DNA of 22,271 nucleotides from Haplomitrium mnioides (taxonomy: Eukaryota > Marchantiophyta > Haplomitriopsida > Calobryales): contig JBNGIS010012783.1 of assembly GCA_049999725.1 (NCBI GenBank), forward strand, positions 1 to 22,271. Reading direction: 5' to 3'. The notes under the pieces are model-generated. The model was given only the letters and a program-made list of their open reading frames with translations. It ran no database searches and was not told where the DNA came from. Positions within the stretch are counted from its first letter, which is position 1, and every line of letters begins with the position of its first letter. Below, one piece after another: positions 11,491 through 20,025 of the stretch. The translations under genes and the position numbers were made by a program.

Positions 11491-14400
11491 AAAAACATGT
11501 TGAAAATTCTATATGTTAGAACTTTTCTCTATTATAGAATGGAAAACCACTTTAAGGAAATGAGTGTCTCAAACTAAGAACAATATAATGAGAACTCTAA
11601 ATATTGAACTTTGTTTCTATCATGGAGGGGATAACCACTTCAAGGAAATGGGTGTCTCAATCTAGAAACAACATGTTGACATTTCTAAATGTTAGAATTT
11701 TTCTCTATCATGGAGTGGAAAACCAGTTCAAGGAAATATATGTCTCAAACTAGGAAAAAGATGTTGAGAACTCTAAATGTTAGAACTTTTCCTATAATGG
11801 AGTGGAAAACCAGTTCAAAGGAATAGGTGTCTCAAACTGAACAAGATGTTGAGAATTCTAAATGTTGGAACTTTTCTCTATCATGGAGGGGACAACCACT
11901 TCAAAGAAATAGATGTCTGAAACTAGAAAATAATTGTTGAGACTTCTAAATGTTAGAAATTTTCTCTATCATGGAATGGATAGCCACTTCCAAGACATAG
12001 GTGTCTCAAGCTATGAAAACCATGTTAAGAATTCTAAATGTTAGACTGTTTCTCTATCATATAGGGGATAACCGCTTCAGAGAAATGGGTGTCTCAATTT
12101 ACAAATAGCATGTTGAGAATTCTACATCTTAGATCTTTTCTCTATTATGGAGGAGATAACCACATCAAGGAAATTGGTGTCTAAAACTAGGAATAACATG
12201 ATGAGAATTCTAAATGTTAGAACTTTTCTCTTTCATGGAGAGGAAAACCACTTCAAAGAAATGAGTGTCTCAATCTAAGAACAACATGTTGAGAATTTCT
12301 TAATGTTAGAATTTATCTATATTATGGAGGGGATAGCCACTTCAAAGAAGTGGGTGTCTAAAACTAGGAATTATATGTTGAGAATTTAAAATGTTAGAAC
12401 TTTTCTATATCAAAGGGGGAAAACCACTTCAAAGAAATGGGTGTCCCAAACTAGGAATATAATGTTGAGAATTTTAAATGTTTGATCTTTTCTCTATTAT
12501 GGAGGGGGCAACCACTTCAAAGAAATGGGTGTCTCAAAGTAGGAACAACATGTTGAGAATTTATTTCTAACATGAAGGGGACAACTACGTCAAAGAAATT
12601 GGTGTCTAAAACTAGGAAAAACATTTTGAAAGTTCTAAATGTTGGAAATTTCCTCTATCATAGACGGTGCAACCACTTCAAACATATAGGTGTCTCAAAC
12701 TAGAAAAAACATGTTGAGATTTCTAATTGTTAGAACTTTTCTCTATCACGGAGAGGATAACCACTTCAAAGAAATGGGTTTCTTAAATTAGGAAAATCAC
12801 TATGTTGAGAAGTCTAAGTGTTAGAACTTTTCTCTATCATTGAGGGAACAACTACTTCAAGAAAATGCGTGTCTCAAACGAGGAACAACACGTTGAAAAG
12901 TCTAAATGTTCGAGCTTTTCTCTATTATAGAGGGGATGACACTCGTAAAAAATGGGTGCCTCAAACTAGAAATAGCAAGTTGAGAGTTCTAGATGCTAGA
13001 ACTTTTCTCTATCATCAAGGGAATAACCACTTCAAGAAAATAGGTGTCTTAAACTAGGAAAAACATGTTGAAAATTCTAGATGTTAGAACTTTTAAATTC
13101 TTCTATCATGGAGTGGACAACCACTTCAAACATATAGGTGTCTCAAACTAGGAACAACATAATGAGATTTCTAAATGTCAGAACATTTCTCAATCATGGA
13201 GGGGACAACCACTTCAAACAAATGAGTGTCTCAAACTAGGAATAGCATGTTTAGAATTCTAAATGTTAGAGCTTTTCTCTCTTATGGAGGGGTAAACCAC
13301 TTGCAGAAATGGGTGTCTTAAGTTAGAAATAACATTTTAAGAATTTGAAATGGTTGAACATTTCAAAATCATTGAGGGCACAACCACTTCAAAGAAATTG
13401 GTGTTTCAAACTAGGAATAGCATGTTGAGAATGTTTAATGTTAGAGCTTTTCTCTATCATAGAGGGACAACTACTTGCAGGAAATGGATGTACTAAACTA
13501 AGAACATGTTCAGAGCTCTAAATGTTGGAACTTTTCTCTTTCATAGAGAGAATGACTGCTTCAAAGCAATAGGTGTCTCAATCTAAGAACAACATGTTAA
13601 GAATTTCTAAATGCTAGAAAGTTTCTCTATCATGGAGGAGACAACCACTTCAAGGCAATGGGTGTCTCAATCTAGGAACAATATGTTGAGATTTTTAAAT
13701 GTTGGAACTTTTATCTATCATGAAGTTGAGAACCACTTCAAAGAAATAGGTGTCGAAGCTGGAAACAAGATGTTTAGAATTCTAAATGTTAGAGCTTTTC
13801 TCTATCATGGAGGGGACAATGACTTCAAAGAAATAGGTGTCTCAAACTAGAAAAAAGATGTCGAGAGTTCTAGATGTTAGAGCTTTTCTATATTATGGAT
13901 AGGACAACCACTTCAGAGAAACAAGTGTCTCAAACTAGGAACAACATGTTGAGAATTCTAGATGCTAGAACTATTGTCTATCATGGAGGGCATAACCACT
14001 TGAGGGAAATGGGTGTCTCAATCTAGGAACAAGATGTTGAGAATTCTTAATGTTAGAACCTTTCTCTATCATGGAGGGGACAACCACTTCAAGGAAATGG
14101 GCGTCTCAATCTAGGAACATGTTGAGAACTCTATATGTTTGAGCTTTTCTCTATCATGGAGGGGACAACCACTCCAAAGAAATGGGTTTCTAAAACTAGG
14201 AACATTATGTTGAGAATTCTAAATGTTAGAACACTTCTCTATCATAGATGGAACAACTACTTAGAGGAGCTGTATGTCTTAATCTAGGAAGCAAATGTTG
14301 AGAACTGTAAATGTTTGAACTTTTCTCTATCATGGAGGCAATAACCACTTCAAAGAAATTGGTGTCTAAAACTAGTAACATGTTGGGAATTCAAACGTTT

Positions 14401-14671
14401 GAACTTTTCTCTATCATAAAGGGAACAACCACTTCAAAGAAATGGGTGTCTCAAACTCAGAATAAAATGTTGAAAAATCTAAATACTAGAACATTTTTCT
14501 ATCATAGAGCGGAAAACCTTTTCAAAGAAATGGGTCTCTTAAACTAGGAAAAACATGTTGAGAGATTTTTAAGTGCTAGAGCTTTTGTCAATCATGGAGG
14601 GGACAACAACTTCAAGGAAATAGGCATCTTAAACTTGGAACAACATGTTGCAAATTTGAAATGTTAGAACT

Positions 14672-15407
14672 CATGTTAGGTCATGAGATATGCGATTGAG
14701 GAAGCTTTTAGAAGAGCTTTATTGGAGCAGAAGGAGGAGCACATTCATCAATGAGCAATAAAATGGCGTCTCTTGGCTATAGAGAAGTGCTATTCTGCCT
14801 TTTGTTGGAGCATGACATAGAAGGTCGAAGCAAGTGAATTTTTAGAGGTATTCAATATCAAATTTATGAGGGTAATTGCTGGAGTAGATTTTGTTTTCAA
14901 TTCTCAGGTTGAGTTTGTTGGAGGATTGAGAAGAGCTTGCTAGAGGTTGAAAATATTTTGAATTGTATGGATCTGTAGAAGAGGATAGGGCCGTTGCAAT
15001 TGGAAAGAAAACCCTAAAATTGGAAAATGGTAAGACGATACTGGAGGTAGCGGAAAGGTTGTGTATCACCAGCTATAGTGTCTTCAACTTTGCCTCTTGC
15101 ATGCTCTTAATAGTCTTTTATAGAAAAAGAAGAAGAGAGGAGGCAGAGTTAGATCATCATGTAAGCGGTGCAGTTGCTTGGGCATTTGCCTGCACCAAAA
15201 TACAATTTGTCATCGACTTATGATGTTGCTGCAGATTCGTGGTTCAAGGGAAGAGTGGAAGCTTGTCTTTCTATCTTAGTCCGCCTCATATGGCTAAGGC
15301 CTCTATTTGTAAGGAGAGAAAGCAATTTGTTCATTTTCTATGATCAACTTGGTTGCAAGAAGGCATAACAACCTTTCTTTCTTGATCTTGAGATTTTTGT
15401 AACGGCT
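14672..15407 (+). other. Left part of island: unrecognised, possibly broken coding sequence
   Basis: No gene is recognised. Short open frames exist on the plus strand: one from an ATG at about 14686 (begins MRYAIEEAFRRALLEQKEEH, then a stop), one at 14963-15223 (86 codons, begins MYGSVEEDRAVAIGKK and later has a KRRREEAE basic/acidic run), and one overlapping it at 15168-15368 (66 codons, containing LPAPKYNLSSTYDVAAD). The charged, hydrophilic composition of the first two looks protein-like, and they may belong to a decayed gene read in several frames, perhaps the same one as at 15408-16983. No conserved motif was identified, so I do not call separate genes. The minus-strand frames here look like shadows. 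Confidence 0.3.
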
Positions 15408-15978
15408 ATGGCCAATCCAGGAAAGAAAGACAAAGCAAGGGAGCGAAGGAGCCAAGATTGTAGATGGTTGCATACAAATTGATTCACATGAGGAAAGTAG
15501 AGTCCGTTGTGAGTAAGGATGATAGCTTCATGGCTTTTTTTTGATAAAGCGAATGAGGTGGAAATGTCTGAAGAGAAGTATGCTATTGCGGAAACGGTAG
15601 AAGACAATTTCGGTAACATTTCTACTCAGAAATTAAGTGCTAGAGAGTTTCTTGAGGAGATGCTAGATATTGATCGGGAGACAGACTTTGGTGAAGAAGG
15701 TTTCGAAAGACTGCTTAGCCGGACCGCGTCCTCTGATTTTCTTTCAGATGAAAAGGCGTTGATTGATGAGAGAGAGTTTAATGTGGACAACACAGTGGAA
15801 CATGATGTTATCTATGAGCAAGATGCGGAGGACAAAAGTGGATCCTGTGAAGAAGGCTATGATGGACAATTAAGTCAGTTCCTTGGTTTTCTATCTAATG
15901 AAGGTGCCTTCTCTATGGAGATAGTGCTTGTCATAAGGGAAGATGAGCGAGTTCACGTTGGAAATGCAGCTCACGCTT

Positions 15979-16082
15979 CCCAGGCAGCAAACAAGAGTTT
16001 TCTAGGAGATGATGATGAGCAGAATNNNNNNNNNNCCCAGGCAGCAAACAAGAGTTTTCTAGGAGATGATGATGAGCAGAAT
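15979..16082. other. Assembly gap flanked by identical 47-bp ends
   Basis: Ten Ns (16026-16035) separate two identical 47-bp sequences, 15979-16025 and 16036-16082, both beginning CCCAGGCAGCAAAC and ending GATGATGAGCAGAAT. This is what unmerged overlapping contig ends look like. Collapsing the overlap would remove 57 bp, exactly 19 codons, and leave the surrounding open frame intact, so the repeated QAANKSFLGDDDEQN peptide is probably not real. Confidence 0.85.
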
Positions 16083-16208
16083 CAAAGTCTTTCTGTCCTC
16101 TATGATGAGGTGGTGGCTAGCAAGAGTGATGATGAGCTTGCCAACAGCTGCCACCATGTCAAAGTATCGAAGAGTGAACTTTGGAAAGGTTGGAGAAAAG
16201 GTCACGAC

Positions 16209-16356
16209 GGACAATTAATCCATGACCCTCCCCTCAGCTTTTACTCGATGAGAAGATGGTGCATACAGGCTACATTAGTGAGGGACAATTAATCCATGAC
16301 CCTCCCCTCAGCTTTTACTCGATGAGAAGATGGTGCATATAGGCTACATTAGTGAG
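16209..16356 (+). repeat. 74-bp tandem duplication inside the acidic pseudogene
   Basis: The units 16209-16282 and 16283-16356 both start GGACAATTAATCCATGACCC and end CATTAGTGAG; I see one mismatch (CATACAGG versus CATATAGG). Because 74 is not a multiple of 3, the frame ends at the stop at 16290-16292, and the downstream peptide LLLDEKMVHIGYISEDDAG continues in another frame. Removing one copy alone does not rejoin the two frames, so another small indel is needed nearby. Confidence 0.9.
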
Positions 16357-16651
16357 GATGACGCTGGCAATGAACACTCAAAGGTGTACATTAAAGAAGA
16401 TAAAGATTTGAAAAGAGTTTCCAAATTTCCCGAGAGGAGGCCACAAAGGACAGCCAAACACCTAAACTGGAGCGGGCTTGGTCTAAATAGGGTACATTCG
16501 GGAGAATGGCATATCCAACGATCGTGCGCATGTTGGAATTGAAACCAAGGCGTTAAGGAGAGAAGTGCGGAAAGTTTGAGGAGAGCTGAAAGAATTTTTG
16601 AGGGAGCGGAAAAAGAAATTGGCAAAGGCATATATGGCGGACTACTACAAA

Positions 16652-16691
16652 GGTCAACAATCACAGCCAATGGTCAACAATCACAGCCAAT
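16652..16691 (+). repeat. 20-bp tandem duplication that shifts the reading frame
   Basis: 'GGTCAACAATCACAGCCAAT' occurs twice without a gap (16652-16671, 16672-16691). Upstream of it the frame KKKLAKAYMADYYKG reads into copy 1 as GQQSQPM. Downstream the frame QSGNSFHEREPTPLEV reads back into copy 2 as GQQSQPM. The two frames join smoothly if the sequence had a single copy, so the duplication is the frameshifting lesion. Confidence 0.9.
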
Positions 16692-17040
16692 GCAAAGTGG
16701 GAATAGTTTTCACGAAAGAGAGCCTACGCCTTTGGAAGTCTTAAATGACCATTTCACAAACTTTCGAGCAGGAAACGTAGACGAGGCACAGTCGAGCTTG
16801 AAAATTCTGAACCAATTCATGGCAAAAGCAGAGGATGAAGTTGAGTTTGAAGTAGGAATGGATGGAATGTAAACGACAATTGAATCGGAAGATGACTTCA
16901 AGAAGCTAGCAGAAGGGGATAAGCTTGGGTTGAAATCTAGTTTTGAAAGCAGTGGGGAGGGATCGCAGGTGGCAGGAGGATAATACGACGTAGTAAGCAA
17001 AAGGCAATGCATCGAGAGGGAGACGAGTGTTCAATTTTTG

Positions 17041-17080
17041 TTGCCTCGCCTCCCCTCTCTTCCCTTCCCCTCCCCTACAC
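17041..17080 (+). other. C/T-rich tract upstream of the exportin-2 fragment
   Basis: A 40-bp pyrimidine tract (TTGCCTCGCCTCCCCTCTCT onward to CCCCTACAC) lies 100 bp before the ATG that opens the exportin-2 homology. Pyrimidine-rich leaders are common in plant 5' untranslated regions, so this may be the captured leader of that gene. That is inference; no start of transcription can be seen. Confidence 0.35.
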
Positions 17081-17180
17081 ATGCTAGTAGTGGGTGTAGG
17101 TGCGACAATGGCGTTTGTGGCAGCGATTGGCAAGAGACGGTGGTGCTTTAGTCAAAAGGGTTTGGGATTTGTTGGCCGCA

Positions 17181-17693
17181 ATGCAGTACACAGAAGAGAC
17201 TTCGAGGACTTTGTCACATTGTTTTCTGTAGGCGCTAGCCTCCAATCTTGAGCCCCGAAGGCAGGCTGAAAACATTTTTGAAGCAAGGGGCGGAACAACT
17301 TGGGTATGGCATCACCATCGTGTGACTTCTTTCTAAGTCTTTAGTGGACCATCAAATTAGGCACTCTGCCACTATTAACTTCAAGAATCATGTCAAGGAC
17401 CACTGGCCAATTTTAGAACCTGACTCAGCTCATGTCCAAGCTATCATTCAGAAGTCCAAGAAGGAGCAGATTAAGGCTCTTATGGTAGGATTGATGCTCA
17501 AAACTCCTCCAAGAATTCAGTCTCGGCTAAGGAAGGCGCTATCTATCATCAACAAACATGACTTTTCTGGTAATGGAAAATGCTTCTGCCTGAGTTGGTG
17601 TTGAGCATCAAGTGTTTGCCAGACATCTCTGTTATCAATGGAGTTCTTAAAACTGTGAATTCCATATTCAAGCAACTTAGATACCAACACCAG
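17181..17693 (+). pseudogene. Exportin-2 (CSE1/CAS) N-terminal pseudogene fragment
   Basis: Exportin-2 is a nuclear importin-beta-family receptor that returns importin-alpha to the cytoplasm with RanGTP. Read through lesions, this segment aligns collinearly with the start of the plant protein as I remember it: the ATG (17181), TLSHCFL at 17208-17228, EPRRQAE at 17250-17270, YGITIV at 17305-17322, DHQIRHSATINFKNHVKDHW from about 17347, KEQIKALMVGLMLKTPPRIQ from about 17461, then MLLPELV at 17580-17600 and INGVLKTVNSIFKQLRYQH to 17693. Lesions are TAG 17229, TGA 17323, a +1 shift near 17286 and a -1 shift near 17572. Only about 170 of some 970 residues remain; homology stops before any intron-like feature. 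It cannot make a working receptor. Loss of the 3' part rather than the 5' part suggests capture of genomic DNA more than an ordinary 5'-truncated retrocopy. Confidence 0.88.
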
Positions 17694-18240
17694 TCGAGAG
17701 CTAATTAAGTGAATGTTTTCAGTGTATATTCAGGACAAACAAGGGAGCAAGGGGTTCTCTCACTAGTGTGATGCATTGCAAGCTCAATTTTTTTGTATGA
17801 CGAGGCTAGGAGCTGTGGCGGATGAGAGGCCACATAGGAGACGTGAAAGGGTTTCTGAAAATGATCAGGCAGTAAGAGAATTTGTTCCAAAACTGCAAAA
17901 TTGGCTGAGATGTGAAGGGAGGGATGTTGATTGATGAGCAATAATAACCTTTTGTTCAATTATCCTTGGTGATGGGGTCGCACTGGTGTTTATATTTGTC
18001 TATGTTGTTGCAAGAGTAAGGTTTCCCTTGAGTCTGAGAGATCTGATTGAGTGGCGATTTACAGATTAGCAAGAAACTACATGTCCATATTTCTCCTACA
18101 TCAAAGCATACTTAATGCAGATTCAGATCAAATCTACAGATGAACCTAGGTCCATTTTTATAAGTGCTGCAACAACATCTGCAATTTTCAGTGGAGGCGG
18201 TTACTAGAGGAGGTTGATGAAGATCCCATGAACAAAGTAG
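17694..18240. other. Unassigned island DNA downstream of the exportin-2 fragment
   Basis: No gene is recognised. There is a small plus-strand frame of 45 codons from ATG 17797 to the stop at 17932-17934 (charged: DERPHRRRERVSENDQAVRE, ending CEGRDVD), without a known motif. Its end overlaps a purine run, GAAGGGAGGGA (17914-17924), followed at once by TGTTGATTGATGAGC. That layout resembles the polypurine tract and TG start of a 3' LTR, but no matching 5' LTR was found. Confidence 0.3.
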
Positions 18241-18387
18241 TATCCTGACAGCTATGCATCAATGTTTGACTATAGTCTAAGAAAGGGTGATCGAGTAAAA
18301 TATGTTGGCTGCAGCAAAATGTCTACAGAATATGCAACAAAGAAAAATCTGAAATTTCAAATCAGTTTGCAGGTTTTATGTTCTTGA
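18241..18387 (+). pseudogene. Possible scrap of a plant AAA-ATPase-like protein (KGDRVKYVG motif)
   Basis: An open stretch of about 48 codons between TAG 18238 and TGA 18385 encodes SYASMFDYSLRKGDRVKYVG followed by CSKMSTEYATKKN. The [K/R]xGDRVK[FY][VI]G motif is, from memory, typical of a segment upstream of the ATPase domain in a family of large plant AAA-type ATPases (the At1g02890-like group). The match is only about ten residues, nothing flanking it fits, and similar motifs occur elsewhere, so the assignment is weak. If real it is a third captured gene fragment. Confidence 0.25.
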
Positions 18388-20025
18388 TTCTCGTGGAACC
18401 TCTGACCAGCTTGGTGCTTGGATGGGAAGATGGCTTAGTAGAGATTGCAATGACAGAGAAACCTAAGAGCAAAGAGCAACTTCATGCATAGATGGTGATG
18501 ATGGAATCAACAGAGTTGTGATGCATGGCACTGGGCAAGAGAAATTGAGAGGGCACAAGGAGCAGGTTCAGGCAGGTTGGTTGCCATGAAATTGAGCAGC
18601 ACTTTCATTCGACCTAGAGACATTTGTTGAGGCAGAGCAACAACATTAATCGAGACTGAGGAGCAACATTAATCAAGACATAGCAGCAACATTTGTCATA
18701 GCAAAGCAAGAGGCTTTTTGTAAGAACCAGTACTTCAGAAGAGTAGAGTTGTAGGTGTAATGTTTGAAGCATGGCTGTAGGTTTTGTAAGAGACTAGTAA
18801 GTATTCTGTGGGCAAAGGATTGTTCAAGCAGGAGGTGCAGTTCAATCATTCGGTGTTGCAAAGTAGTGCAACATGGAGATTTGGAGACTGAAGGATGCAT
18901 AGCAATCAGATTGAACGTATTGGGATGGAAGCTTAAAGAAGGTCAAGGCAACAAGCTCTGCTCTGAAATGAATGGCTGCAGAACCTGATCTGATACTAGT
19001 GGCAGGACACTCAGTTCTAAGATGAGTCAACTATCCATGTTTTGAAATGAAGTGACATATGCTCTATTCTGAGAAAGCAAACACGTCTGGCCTGATAGAA
19101 AGTGACACCAGAAGTTGAAGATCATGAAGAAGAGGACTAAGATAAGATAAGTTGGAGGGAATGGTGGTAAACATGGTCGGGAGGAAAGAGCTGTAGGGTG
19201 ACATTCATGAGGCAGCAAAGTTGAAGACTCTGTTTTGCAACCAGCAAGGGTAAGAAGGAGGTTGGGACTGTGGAGTATTTCTGTTAGAGATACAAGTGTG
19301 TTTGTTCGCAGGTGTGGCCCAGAAATTGAGACCATGAAACTAAAAAAGCAGCAATCAGGCCAAGGCTGCGTATGTGAGAGTTCGTAGTAGGCTGCAGGGA
19401 TTTCAGGAATCAAGAAAGGATGTCCAGCCCAAGTAAAGGGGTTTGACCATTCCTTGTAGCTGGTGGCAGAGTGTTTGTGGAGTTGTTATTTGTTGAAGTT
19501 GGGGTGGAGCGGAAGGTTGGTGAAGTGCAAGGCATCATCATGGCTGAGTTTTCCCGTTACCTCCGTAGAGTGGCAGAAACTCAGCATGAAGATCCACAAT
19601 CAAAACCTGCTGTCGGGAGCTGATGACACCAGCAGAGAGTTGTGGTAGCTTGTCATTGCCATACATGATGAGGCTAGAGGGTTCGAAGCTTTGTGTTGAC
19701 TCCACAAGGTGAAGACCGCACGAAGTACACCTTGAGTAGTAAGTAGGATGGATTTTTGGAAGGTATAGAAGTTAGGGAGATATGGAATTAGGAATCTTGA
19801 CATTGTTTTGGGGAATATCAATACCATGACTTGGATTGTTTTTCAAAGAGTGAGACATAGAATATATAAAGCTAAATGTATTTCCCTTCAATTCTTTGTA
19901 ATGTATTTTGCTTTCAACAACCTTTCCTCTCTCATACGTTATGTTATGCTATGTTTTATGTATGTATGTCAAGTAAACACGAGAGCAGGGCTCCTCCCCC
20001 TATGTCTTGCTCTTTTAGTCGTACC
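18388..20025. other. Stop-rich, partly purine-rich right part of the island
   Basis: No gene is recognised in these 1.6 kb. The plus strand is rich in G and A over about 18500-19400, with loosely repeated phrases such as 'GAGGAGCAACATTAATCAAG' and 'GAGGCAGAGCAACAACATTA' near 18630-18690. Frames longer than 60 codons exist on both strands, the longest being minus 19027-19413 (128 codons), but none shows a motif. A plus-strand frame 19447-19623 without an early ATG has a protein-like end (MAEFSRYLRRVAETQHEDPQ from 19540), not recognised. The composition recalls long LTR or untranslated sequence of plant retroelements; this is impression, not proof. Confidence 0.3.
19863..19870 (+). promoter_or_regulatory. 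TATA-like box near the right end of the island
   Basis: TATATAAA sits 155 bp before the right junction, followed by T-rich DNA (TTCAATTCTTTGTAATG) and a pyrimidine-rich stretch. A TATA box with a short downstream leader near the end of an insertion is the layout of an LTR with its R/U5 part. Without a second LTR or a clear CA end this stays tentative; AT-rich DNA gives such motifs by chance. Confidence 0.25.

Larger units (their letters stand above)
1..14671 (+). repeat. 88-bp satellite array, left block (EcoRI-type satellite)
   Basis: Head-to-tail tandem repeats cover this whole block without any single-copy DNA. The monomer is 88 bp. Successive marker words such as 'ATGTTGAGAATTCTAAATG', 'CTCTATCATGGAGGGGA', 'AACCACTTCAAAGAAATGGG' and 'GTGTCTCAAACTAGGAACAA' recur in that order about 167 times, always on the same strand. 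The consensus is about 37% GC and lacks CpG; many copies keep the GAATTC site, so an EcoRI digest should give an 88-bp ladder. Copies differ from the consensus at perhaps 5-20 positions and carry small indels. I do not recognise the family. Satellites of this kind usually form heterochromatin at centromeres, subtelomeres or interstitial blocks; nothing here says which. No gene is credible inside it. Confidence 0.97.
15408..16983 (+). pseudogene. Broken gene for an acidic, unrecognised protein
   Basis: The longest open part is 15519-16292, followed by frames at 16330-16542 and 16576-16872 and an in-frame continuation past a stop to 16983. Together they read like one hydrophilic, acidic plant protein: Glu/Asp-rich with FLEEMLDI, FLSDEKALIDE and GDDDEQN stretches, then a basic segment (FLRERKKKLAKAYMADYYKG) near 16600-16650, then an acidic tail (KAEDEVEFEV; ESEDDFKKLAEGDK). 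Possible starts are ATG 15408 (MANPGKKDKARERRS) or ATG 15519; an eight-T run at 15535-15542 may hide a frameshift between them. Lesions visible are a 74-bp tandem duplication, a 20-bp tandem duplication and stops at about 16573 and 16870. The DGQL motif occurs twice (about 15860 and 16208), suggesting internal repeats. No family is recognised and no function is proposed. It could instead be a multi-exon gene read through introns, but the duplications favour decay. Confidence 0.5.
14672..20025. other. Non-satellite island inserted into the array (possible decayed mobile element)
   Basis: About 5.35 kb of higher-complexity DNA lies inside what would be one satellite monomer. The left array ends at AACT (14668-14671, consensus 24-27) and the right array starts at AACT (20026-20029), so monomer phase is kept and four bases are repeated at the two edges. 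The repeat may be a short target-site duplication or chance. The island contains pieces of at least two unrelated protein-coding sequences, all broken. I saw no long terminal repeats, terminal inverted repeats, transposase, reverse transcriptase or integrase. It could be an old retroelement or gene-capturing transposon, or a filler insertion made at a double-strand break. Confidence 0.7.

Noticed and set aside
114-14547. Many plus-strand open frames of 60-80 codons in the array, with similar peptides (e.g. MLRILNVRTFLYHGGDN, FKEMGVSN)
   Set aside because: They are translations of the satellite consensus. The 88-bp period shifts the frame by one base each monomer, they end at repeat-encoded stops, and no start context or selection for frame is visible.
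1-14671. CRISPR-like regular repetition
   Set aside because: The repeats are contiguous 88-bp diverged monomers with no unique spacers.
15009-15017. AAACCCTAA, a plant telomere-like or telo-box word
   Set aside because: A single copy with no tandem repeats and no recognisable promoter nearby; likely chance.
16344-17012. Minus-strand frames of about 100 codons opposite the acidic pseudogene
   Set aside because: Ser/Pro/Leu-rich shadows of the acidic plus-strand coding sequence.
19027-19413. Minus-strand frame of 128 codons
   Set aside because: Pro/Leu/Ser/Phe-rich composition typical of the complement of purine-rich DNA, with no motif or gene context.
19679-19688. GGTTCGAAGC resembling a tRNA T-loop
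   Set aside because: No acceptor stem, D-arm or anticodon arm could be folded around it.
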